DNA from: UBA6054 sp963975575 | GTDB taxonomy: Bacteria > Planctomycetota > Phycisphaerae > Phycisphaerales > UBA1924 | Assembly: GCA_963975575.1 (NCBI GenBank) | Contig: CAXBHL010000001.1 | Coordinates: 496,001 to 560,000 of the forward strand | Reading direction: 5' to 3' | Length of the DNA: 64,000 nt | Shown here: positions 40,486 to 48,600 of the stretch, in pieces | How positions within the stretch are numbered: the stretch's first letter is position 1 | How the letters are laid out: each line of letters starts with the position of its first letter | Program-made: the position numbers and the translations under genes | Notes under the pieces: generated by a model | Database searches by the model: none | The model's input: only the letters and a program-made list of their open reading frames with translations | What the model was told of the DNA's origin: nothing

Positions 40486-41970
40486 TCAGGCCCCTGTACC
40501 GGCCCCGGCGATCCAGTCGGCCGCCGCCCGCAGCGGGGCGTCCACCCCGCGGAGCAACGCGTCCCGATCGACCGGGACCCGCTCGTCCGGCCCCACGCCG
40601 TCGGATTCCAGGCGCGTCCCGTCCGAGTTGACGTAGTCGGCGACCGCGTGCAGGAGCACGTCACCGGACGGCAGCGCGCTCATCGCGGCCGGCAGGGCCA
40701 TGCCCGCGGTCCGGGTGCCGAAGGTCCGCGCCCGCCCCAGTCCACGCAGCCCGCCGGCCATGAACTCGGCCGTGCTCGCGCTGCCCTCATCGATCAGGAT
40801 CGCCAGGGGCCCGGTGAACGGTCCGAGGCGCTCGCCGCCCGACGTGACCACCACAGGGTCCGCGTTGAACTGCAGGTCCTGGCCGCGCATCTTCATCGTC
40901 CCGATCCGCGACCGCTCGGAGACGAAGAACCGCGAGAGCGACGCGCACATCGGCGCCACGCCGCCCAGGTTCCCGCGCAGGTCGATCACGACGCCGTCGG
41001 CGTCCTTGAACGCGACCATCGCACGCTCGAAGTCCGGCGTGATCGCGATCATGAACGAGTTGAACGCGATGTAGCCGATCCGCGCGTCCCCGCCGCCGGT
41101 CTCCTCCGGCGTCAGCCAGCGCGACTCGAACGTGACCTTGATGGGCGGCAGGTTGCCGAACTTGACGGTCTGCCCGTCCGGTTCGACCCGCTCGACCGTC
41201 CGCGTCACCTTGCGGTCCGCCCCGTCGAGGAACGCCAGCCGGGCTTGGGTGCCCACGGGCCCGTTGAGACCGCGGGTGATGGACTGCCAGGCGTACAGCG
41301 CGCCCGTCCGCGACCCGATCGATTCGTCGAACCGCGTGATCAGCGGGGCGACCTCGGAACCGTTGATCGCCGTGAGCAGCCAGCCGGGGCGCACGCCCGC
41401 ACCGTCCGCCGGCCCCCCTGGCGTCACCCGCGTGACCACCGCCCGCTCGTCCGCCACGCGGACGTCGAACCCGACGCCGCCGTCCTCGCTGTCGGACGCG
41501 ACTTCCGCGGGCGTCTCGGACCCGTCGTCGTCGGACGCGGCGATCTCGGTCTCGGCGTTCTGCAACTCCTCGGGGATGATCCCGAAATGGCTCTGGTTCA
41601 GCCGCGCGACCATCCCGTTGATGATGTCGCGACTCTCGGCGCGGGTGGTGGCCGCCTCGGCCTGCGGGCGCAGTTCCACTCGCACCGCCTCCCAGTCCAC
41701 GCCGTTGTAGGTCTCCTCGTGGAACGTGTCGCGGACCAGTTCCCAGGCCCGGTCGAAGTCGGGCAGATAGGTGCCCGGCTCGACCGGCATCTCGGCCGCG
41801 GGCGTCGGCGCGCTCCGGGTCGAGGCGCATCCCGCCAACCCAGTCCCGAACCCCATCCCCAGGCCGATCCCGACCGACAACGCGGCCGCCATCCTGCGGC
41901 GGATCGCCCCTCGGGGTCCGTGGCGGGCGGTGCGGTATCCAACGAACGGCGGCTTCGGTCCGCGCGGCAT
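40486..41970 (-). CDS. S41-family peptidase-like lipoprotein (copy 2)
   Basis: A 494-residue paralogue of the adjacent gene, with the same order of parts: basic N-terminus, lipobox LAGC near residue 50, YLPDFDRAWELVRDTFHEETYNGVDW, an acidic spacer (SDDDGSETPAEVASDSEDG), a PDZ domain (VTRVTPGGPADGAGVRPGWLL), GVVIDLRGNLGGVAPM, the Ser in DEGSASTAEFMAGGL, RTFGTRTAGMALPAAM and the tail PSGDVLLHAVADYVNSDGT. The near identity of the last block with copy 1 shows recent duplication. The RTAG form replaces a CtpA Lys. GGAG stands seven bases before the ATG. The membrane protein upstream ends 71 bases away. Confidence 0.85.
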   Translation of the reverse strand: MPRGPKPPFVGYRTARHGPRGAIRRRMAAALSVGIGLGMGFGTGLAGCASTRSAPTPAAEMPVEPGTYLPDFDRAWELVRDTFHEETYNGVDWEAVRVELRPQAEAATTRAESRDIINGMVARLNQSHFGIIPEELQNAETEIAASDDDGSETPAEVASDSEDGGVGFDVRVADERAVVTRVTPGGPADGAGVRPGWLLTAINGSEVAPLITRFDESIGSRTGALYAWQSITRGLNGPVGTQARLAFLDGADRKVTRTVERVEPDGQTVKFGNLPPIKVTFESRWLTPEETGGGDARIGYIAFNSFMIAITPDFERAMVAFKDADGVVIDLRGNLGGVAPMCASLSRFFVSERSRIGTMKMRGQDLQFNADPVVVTSGGERLGPFTGPLAILIDEGSASTAEFMAGGLRGLGRARTFGTRTAGMALPAAMSALPSGDVLLHAVADYVNSDGTRLESDGVGPDERVPVDRDALLRGVDAPLRAAADWIAGAGTGA

Positions 41971-42041
41971 GCGTGGTCTCCTCTCGGTGTGGCGGCTCGC
42001 CGCTGTCCCCGGCGGCCGAAGGCCTACCGAAAGGGCTCGAC

Positions 42042-42734
42042 TCAGGCTGCGGCCCGCGTGGGCACATTGTCCCCACCCGGATCCGCGCTGTCCGGCTCGG
42101 GCTGCGAAAAACCCGCCGCGGCCCGGGCCGGCATCGCCCCGCCCCACGCGGCCGCGTGCACCCGCATCACCCAGATCGGATGCTCGGCGTAGGCCCGGCG
42201 GAGCTTCTTCCCAACCCGTTTGTAGTACAGCGCTTGCGACCCCTGCACCACGACCGCCCCGACCACCAGCCCGCCGTACACCCCCAGGTGGACGAGCCGC
42301 ATGATCCCGTCCGCGGACGCGGCCAGTTCCGGCACCTGGTCGAGCTGCCCGCCCGTGATGTCACCGAGATCGGCCGGCCCGCGCACGAGCTGGACGATGG
42401 CGTACAGACCCAGCGACGCCCCGAGCAGGAGCTGATTGCGCGCCAGACGCCCGCAGGCCATCGGCTCGAGCGATCGTAAACCCTTGCGAAGAAACATCTC
42501 CCGCCACCCGACCACGGCCAGCGAGACCGCCAGCGCCAGACCGACGCCCGAACCGAGCACGAAAGGCAGGCTGATCAGACCCGCCAGCAGCGTGATCAGG
42601 CCGCTGGCGCCGGCCACGCGCTCGCCGCGCCGGACGGGGCGCAGGGCCGACCCCGCGCGGGCGAGGGCGGCGTAGTCGGCCGGTCCGAGCGGGTCGGCCC
42701 GAGTGGGCCCGAGATCGAGGGGGGCGTGCGCCAT
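42042..42734 (-). CDS. uncharacterised membrane protein
   Basis: A 230-residue inner-membrane protein of unknown family. Starting at ATG 42734 it has a hydrophilic N-terminus, then GERVAGASGLITLLAGLISLPFVLGSGVGLALAVSLAVV (two close helices), QLLLGASLGLYAIVQLV, and a fourth segment LGVYGGLVVGAVVVQGSQALYY, and ends in a long soluble tail with a YKRVGKKLRRAYAEHPIW stretch. No motif allows a function. The longer frame up to 42941 overlaps the divergent GT2 promoter and is rejected. Transcribed towards the S41 gene pair. Confidence 0.65.
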   Translation of the reverse strand: MAHAPLDLGPTRADPLGPADYAALARAGSALRPVRRGERVAGASGLITLLAGLISLPFVLGSGVGLALAVSLAVVGWREMFLRKGLRSLEPMACGRLARNQLLLGASLGLYAIVQLVRGPADLGDITGGQLDQVPELAASADGIMRLVHLGVYGGLVVGAVVVQGSQALYYKRVGKKLRRAYAEHPIWVMRVHAAAWGGAMPARAAAGFSQPEPDSADPGGDNVPTRAAA

Positions 42735-42878
42735 CGGACCTGCATCGGCCCGCCGGTGACGTCCCGTCGCCCCGGCCCGGCACGCCCGCGTTCTCGGTCC
42801 ATCACCCGGCTCGCCGATCCCCCCAGCCGCACCATCCCCATCCGCCGTCCCGCGCGGGCCGGGCCCGCACCGGTCCGC

Positions 42879-42884
42879 TACACT
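42879..42884 (+). promoter_or_regulatory. -10-like TACACT for the GT2-sulfotransferase operon
   Basis: TACACT lies 37 bases before the ATG at 42922, leaving a leader of about 30 bases with a weak AGGAC element. Confidence 0.45.
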
Positions 42885-42921
42885 CGCCCGGGGACCCACA
42901 GCACAGGACGAACCCGCGAAC

Positions 42922-43836
42922 ATGGACGTTTCGATTCTCATCCCGGTCTACAACCGTGTCGCCCTCACGCGCGCCTGCCTCGACTCGCTCTTCCAAACCC
43001 TCCCCGACGCCCTGCGGGCCGAGGTCTTCGTCTACGACGACCGCTCGACCGACGCGACACCGGCGTACCTGGAGTCCCAGCGCCACCGGGTCACCGTCCT
43101 GCGCGGCGCGTCCCGCGGGTCGTTCGCCAAGAACAACAACGCCATGGCCCGCCTGGCCACCGGGCGGCACCTCGTGCTGCTCAACAACGACACCGTGCTG
43201 ACCGGCGCCTGGCTCGAGCCCATGCTCGAACTGATCGCCGAGCCGAGCGTCGGCCTGGTCGCCAACTGGCACACCGTGCCGGGCTCGACCACCGTCAACC
43301 ACGCCGGCGTGGTCTTCGACGAGCAGCACCGCGACCGGCGCCTGTACGAGGGTCTGGACCTGGGCGCCCTGACCGCGGCCCGGCGCCCGCGCGAGATGCA
43401 GGCCGTCATCGCCGCCTGCTGCGTGACCACCGCCGAGCACTACCGGGCGGTGGGGGGGCTGGACGAGTCGTACCGCACCGGCTACGAGGACCTGGAGTTC
43501 TGCTTCCGCACCCGCGAGCGGGGCAAGGCCGTGCTGTGCACCGGCGCGTCGGTCATCGGCCACCACGGCGGATCGTCCCCCGGGCGCTTCGAGACCGACT
43601 CGGCCAACCGGCGCCTGTTTCACGAGCGGTGGGACCGCGTGGTCCGCCCCGACATGGCCGAGCAGGCCGCGTCCGACGCGGTGGCATGGCCGAGCGAGAC
43701 GGTGGCCTACAAGGTCTGCCGAAGCGTGTGGCGTGCGCCCGTGGCCCAGGCGTTCATGGGCCCCGTGCTGCGGACCTCGATCGGCGTGCGGGCGCGCCAG
43801 AGCGTGCAGCGCCGGCTTTCCAGGAACGAGCCTTGA
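42922..43836 (+). CDS. family 2 glycosyltransferase
   Basis: A 304-residue GT-A glycosyltransferase, apparently cytosolic. The pattern is VSILIPVYNRVALTRACLDSL, FVYDDRSTDATPAYL, KNNNAMARLATGRHLVLLNNDT (an NND in place of DxD), and GGLDESYRTGYEDLEFCFRTRERG, typical of rhamnosyl- or galactosyltransferase-like GT2 enzymes. No membrane helix is seen. The stop overlaps the following sulfotransferase start (TTGA). It opens the polysaccharide locus. Donor and acceptor cannot be deduced. Confidence 0.9.
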   Translation: MDVSILIPVYNRVALTRACLDSLFQTLPDALRAEVFVYDDRSTDATPAYLESQRHRVTVLRGASRGSFAKNNNAMARLATGRHLVLLNNDTVLTGAWLEPMLELIAEPSVGLVANWHTVPGSTTVNHAGVVFDEQHRDRRLYEGLDLGALTAARRPREMQAVIAACCVTTAEHYRAVGGLDESYRTGYEDLEFCFRTRERGKAVLCTGASVIGHHGGSSPGRFETDSANRRLFHERWDRVVRPDMAEQAASDAVAWPSETVAYKVCRSVWRAPVAQAFMGPVLRTSIGVRARQSVQRRLSRNEP

Positions 43837-44798
43837 CAGGCCCGGACGCGTCGGCCCATGACCGAAAACACCGATCAGCCCCCGCCGCCGAAGGTCGCTG
43901 GCCCACGTTCCTCGTCATCGGCGCCGGACGCTGCGGCACGACGACGCTCCACGGCCTGCTGCTCCAGCACCCCCGGGTGCTGATCCCGCCCATCAAGGAG
44001 CCCAACTACTTCGCGATGCGGGCGCTCGACATCGACTTCGAAGCACTCTCCGTGTCGGCCCGCATCGCCTGGGCGGACTCGATCTCCGACCCCGACGCCT
44101 ACCGCGCCCTGTTCGCGCCCCCTCCCCAACCGCAGCCCCCGTTCCCGCAGGCGCCGCAGCCCGGAAACGAACCGATCGCCGCGGACGGCCCGCTGCCCCC
44201 AGAGACCGTGCCGCCGCCCGATTCTCCCCCCGAGCCCCCGCTGGATCCGGTCGCTTTCGGGGAGTGCTCACCGGTCTACCTCGCCGTGGCGGGGGTCGCC
44301 CGGCTCATCCGCGACGCGGTCCCCGACGTCCGCCTGATCGCCATCCTCCGTGACCCGGTGGACCGCGCCATCTCGCACCACGCCCACAACGTCGCCTGCG
44401 GCATCGATCCCGAACCAGACTTCGAGAAGGCGCTGATCGCCGACCAGGCCTTGGGCGAGCACGCCAACTATCTCTTCCACGGGCGCTACGCCGACCGGCT
44501 TGAGCCCTTCGCCCGGCAGTTCGATCGCGAGCAGATCCTCCTGCTCGACTACGGCGCGTTCGCCGCCGACCCGCTGGCGATTATGAACCGCATCTTCACG
44601 CACATCGGAGTCGAGCCGCTGGCGGCGATGACCACCGACCTGCGCGCCCTCCCCAGCACGCCCGCGCCGATCCCCGACGACGTGCGCCGGCGGCTCGCGG
44701 CCCTGTTCGCCGATGACACCCGCAATCTTGTGGAACGCTACGGGTTCGAGCCCGCCCGCGCCTGGTCGTCCTATCCGACCGAGCCGGCCAGCGCCTGA
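43833..44798 (+). CDS. sulfotransferase with Pro-rich insert
   Basis: A 321-residue PAPS-dependent sulfotransferase. The 5'-phosphosulfate loop is GAGRCGTTTLHGLLLQHP; the 3'-phosphate motif is LIAILRDPVDRAISHHAH, and KEPNYF is typical. Between the two, residues about 92-135 form a Pro-rich stretch (PPPQPQPPFPQAPQPGNEP and more) that looks like a disordered loop insertion. The TTG start sits inside the GT2 stop codon (TTGA), so translation is coupled. The last 28 bases overlap the convergent GT2 gene. It probably decorates the glycan with sulfate, in line with a second sulfotransferase-like domain in the giant protein. Confidence 0.88.
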   Translation: MTGPDASAHDRKHRSAPAAEGRWPTFLVIGAGRCGTTTLHGLLLQHPRVLIPPIKEPNYFAMRALDIDFEALSVSARIAWADSISDPDAYRALFAPPPQPQPPFPQAPQPGNEPIAADGPLPPETVPPPDSPPEPPLDPVAFGECSPVYLAVAGVARLIRDAVPDVRLIAILRDPVDRAISHHAHNVACGIDPEPDFEKALIADQALGEHANYLFHGRYADRLEPFARQFDREQILLLDYGAFAADPLAIMNRIFTHIGVEPLAAMTTDLRALPSTPAPIPDDVRRRLAALFADDTRNLVERYGFEPARAWSSYPTEPASA

Positions 44799-45649
44799 TA
44801 CCACGGCCGGCTCTCGGCGGTGCCCGACGGCGCGTAGAACAACCGCCGCCTCCCGAACCGACCCCAGTAGCACGCCCAGCGGTCCACGCACGGCGCCAGC
44901 GGGTTCGCACCACGGACCTCGTCGAGCAGCGACACGTACCGCGACATCGCGTGCTCGCACTCCGACTCGAGCAGCCCCCGCACCGACTCGGTGGTGTTCG
45001 ACCCGTGCACGCGGTACCGCATCAGTTGTTCGTTCACAAACACCGGTTCGGTCAGGGCGACCGAGCGCATCAGGAAATCCCAGTCGTGCGCGAACTCCTG
45101 ATCGCCGAATCCTCCCAACCGGTCGTACAGCGCCCGCGTGAACACGAAGTTGCCGCTGGTGACCGAGAAGTTGTGCACCAGCAGCGCGAACCCGATGGTC
45201 GGCTCGGTCTCGGCCGCGGTCAGGGCGGCGGCGTACCAGCGCGACCAGGCGTGGTCCGCGGGCAGCGTGCGCCCGCGATCGTCGATCAGGCGCAGGGCAC
45301 TGAAGGCGATCGCCAGCGGGCCGGCCAGCGCCGGCACCATCCGCTCGAAGCGGTTGGTCTCGTAGAGGTCGTCGGAGTTGAGCACGGCGCAGACCGGCGT
45401 GTCGAGTTCGGCGAGGCCGCGCATGATGGCGGCGTGGGCACCGCGGTTCTCCTGCTCGATCAGCCGCGCCCGCCGCCCGGGGAACTCGGCGATTGCCGAA
45501 CGCGCCGCCGCGACCGAGCCGTCCCGAGAGCCGTCGTCCACCACCACGAGTTCGACCCCGTCGACCGTCTGGCCCAGCACAGACCGAACGGCCTCCCCCA
45601 CGAAGGCCTCGTGGTTGTAGAGCGGAATGACCACGCCCACCCGTTCCAT
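44771..45649 (-). CDS. family 2 glycosyltransferase
   Basis: A 292-residue GT2 enzyme: VGVVIPLYNHEAFVGEAVRSVL, VELVVVDDGSRDGSV, ENRGAHAAIMRGL, VCAVLNSDDLYE (DD motif), QEFAHDWDFLMRSV, and a C-terminal RYRVHGSNTTES segment. No membrane helix. The start codon shares its A with the stop of the giant gene (TGATG), so this gene is translationally coupled as the last gene of wzm-wzt-giant-GT2. It converges on the sulfotransferase with a 28-base overlap. Confidence 0.9.
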   Translation of the reverse strand: MERVGVVIPLYNHEAFVGEAVRSVLGQTVDGVELVVVDDGSRDGSVAAARSAIAEFPGRRARLIEQENRGAHAAIMRGLAELDTPVCAVLNSDDLYETNRFERMVPALAGPLAIAFSALRLIDDRGRTLPADHAWSRWYAAALTAAETEPTIGFALLVHNFSVTSGNFVFTRALYDRLGGFGDQEFAHDWDFLMRSVALTEPVFVNEQLMRYRVHGSNTTESVRGLLESECEHAMSRYVSLLDEVRGANPLAPCVDRWACYWGRFGRRRLFYAPSGTAESRPWYQALAGSVG

Positions 45650-48600
45650 CAGGACCCCGCGTGCTCGGGCACCGCCACGCCCGCGGCCGATCCGAACCGG
45701 TCCGAGCACGACGCGAGCAGTCGCCCGATCCGGGCCATGTACCCGTCCCAGGCGAGCCCGTCGGCGGCAAACGCCGACGCCCGCCGCCCGAAGCGATCCC
45801 GCGCCTCCGGATCCCGCACCAGCGCGGCGACGGCCGTGCCCATCGCGGCCGCGTCGGCGTAGGGAACCACGACGCCCCGGTCGCGGGTCAGCACCTCGGT
45901 GGCCCCGCCGGCGTCCGCGAACGCCACCACGGCCAGGCCCGCCCGCATCGCCTCGAGATTGACCATCGGGAACGGGTCCTCCCGGCTGGTCAGCGCGAAC
46001 ACGTCCGCGCCCGCGAACCACTCCGACGGGTCGGCCCGCTTGCCCACGAGGCGCACCATCTCCTGCAGGCCCGCCCGCTCGATGTCGTGGCGGCACCAGT
46101 TGCGGAAAGTCGGCCCGCTCTGGTCGTCGCCCACCCACGCGAACACCACGCGCCGCGCGTCGTTGCCGGACAGCTCGGCCGCGGCCCGCGCCGCCGCGCC
46201 CACGAACAGGTCCGTGCCCTTGCGGTGGTGCACCGATCCGCACCCGAGCACCACGACCGTGTCCTCCGCAACGCCCAGTTCCGCGCGGATGCGCTGGCGG
46301 GCCGGGCCCCGGTCGCCGGCCGCCCGCCCCAGCACGCCGGTGTGCACCGGCTCGAGCCGCTCGGGCGCGATGCCGTACGCGTCGCAGAGCCGGTCGCGCA
46401 CGAAGGCCGAGGCGACCATCACCCGCCGGCTCGACCGCATCACCCGCTCGATGGTCTTCCGCCCGCCCAGGGCGTCGTCGATGCTGGTGGGCAGCTCGTA
46501 CACCGCGGAGAGCACCGGGACGCCGGCGCGGTGCAGCGCCTCGGCCGCTTCCGACGAGGCGACGGTGTTGCAGAACGCCGCGTCGGGACGCCAACCGGAT
46601 CTTTCGAGGTCCTCCAGCACCGCCCGAACGGCCCGCGCGCAAGGCACGCCGGGCATGTCCGCGCAGCACGCCACCGGGCACACCGACGCGAACGCCGGCT
46701 CCAGCTCCCCCGACCCGATCAGCAGCACGCGGCAGTCCACGCCGGCCCCCGCCCAGTGCCGCAGGTTCTCGAGCACGATCAGCTGCGCGCCCGCGAGCGC
46801 CGCGTCGTGGGACACCACGAGCAGACGCGGCCCGCGCTCGCCCGCCGGCGTCGCCGCACCGCCGCGCCCGCGCCACCGCACCCGCGACGCCGACGGCGGG
46901 AGGGGCGTTTCAGCGGACCGGTCCGCGTCGGGCGCGGCCCGGCGCACCAGGCCGGCCGCCCGGTTCTTGATCGCCGGGTGCCGGTTGAGGAACGCGTTGA
47001 GCGCGGGCGTGGTGCGCACCATCCGCTTGATGCGGTCCTCCACGCTCGGCCCGACCGGCGCCGGCCCGGCCTGCTCCGCGGAGATGTCCGGCCCGGCGTC
47101 CTCCGCGTCTGTGGTGATCTCGGGCGCCCGCCCGTCCCCATCCCCACCGGTCGACCCGGCCATCGCGCCGCCCAGCACGCGGGCCGTCGCCCGCAGGTAC
47201 GCGTCGCCGAGGTCCTTGCGCGGCTCGAGCACCGTGCCCTCGGCCCACTCGTTCCACGCGTTGACGAACACCAGGTTTTCGCGGATCCCGTCGTCCGGCT
47301 GCGCCTGGTTGATGGCGCTGGCCAGCCACGCCGCGTAGAGGTCCGGCGTTGCGCCCTTGTGGATGATCGCCTGCTCCATCCGGCGCGCCGTGTTGTCCCA
47401 GCTCGGCATCACCCCGCGGTAGAGCCGGTAGTCCGCCTTCCGCGGCCGTTCGAGCATCTCGCGGACACCGGCGGGGTAATCGAACACCGTGCCGCCGAAC
47501 CGCGGGTCCATCCCGGTCATCCGCCCGGTGATCTCCGGGGCCGGGAAGTGGTGGGGGGGGAACTCGACCGCCGCGTCGAAGCCCAGCGGGCCGGGGTCCG
47601 TCGTTCGGAACTGCACCGCGCAGAGGTGCACGTCGCCCACACCCGCCCGGCGGCACTCGTCGCGCCACACCGCCGCGGTGTCGGCCGCATCGACCATCAG
47701 GTCCGCCCGGTAGACGAGGACCACGGGCTTGCCGTCGACCCGCACGTACCGCTCGTCCTCCAAGTACGGCATCAGGTCGAGGATGAACCGCCGGTCGCTC
47801 GCCAGCGTGTGCTGCTGGCGCAGCAGGATCTCCTGCTCCAGGCCGTCCCAGCGACGCGTCCAGTTCTCGTTCGCCCAGCACACGCAGAACGGCAGGTCGG
47901 GCGTGCCCGAAACCAGCACGTCCTCGAGCGGCCGTTCGAGCACCCGGCGCCCGTTGAACCAGTAGTGGTGGTAGCAGAACCCGTGGATGCCCGCGCCCCG
48001 CGCCAGCTCCGCCTGGCGCTCGCGCACCTCCGGCAGGCGCAGGTCGTAGAAGCCCAGCTCCCCGGGCAGCACCGGCTGCGCGTGACCGGGGAACATCGGA
48101 CGTCCGCGCGTCACGTTGGTCCACTCCGTGAACCCCTTGCCCCACCACGCGTCGTTCTCGGGGATCGGGTGGAACTGCGGGAGGTAGAACGCCAAAACCT
48201 TCGTGTTCGCCAGCCGGCGCGGATCCACGGCGACCGCGGGCACCGCGCCCTGTTCGTTCACACGAATCTCGGCCGGGCGCTCGTCGCTTGTTCGATCACT
48301 GGCACGGACCGAGTCGGCCTGCGCGATGTCCTTGCCCGACGCGGGCGGTGCGAGGTCACCGGCGGGCACGCCGGTGCGCCCCTCCATCAGACCCCGCGTG
48401 ATGAAGTGCTCGAACGGGTGCACCCCCGCCGCGCCCACGTCCGGGTTGGACTCGACATACCACGCGGGGTCGAATCCGGCCGAGGGCCGACGCCCCTCGA
48501 TCCCGCCGCGCGCCGCGAAGTGCCACGCCGGATCGACGCCCGTAGCAGCCACGTCCGGGTTCGTCCGCAGGTAGTACCCCGCGTCGAACAGTCGCGACCC

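Noticed and set aside
44771..44798. Overlap between the sulfotransferase and the convergent GT2 as a frameshift sign
   Set aside because: Both proteins end naturally with family-length C-termini; a 28-base convergent overlap is plausible.
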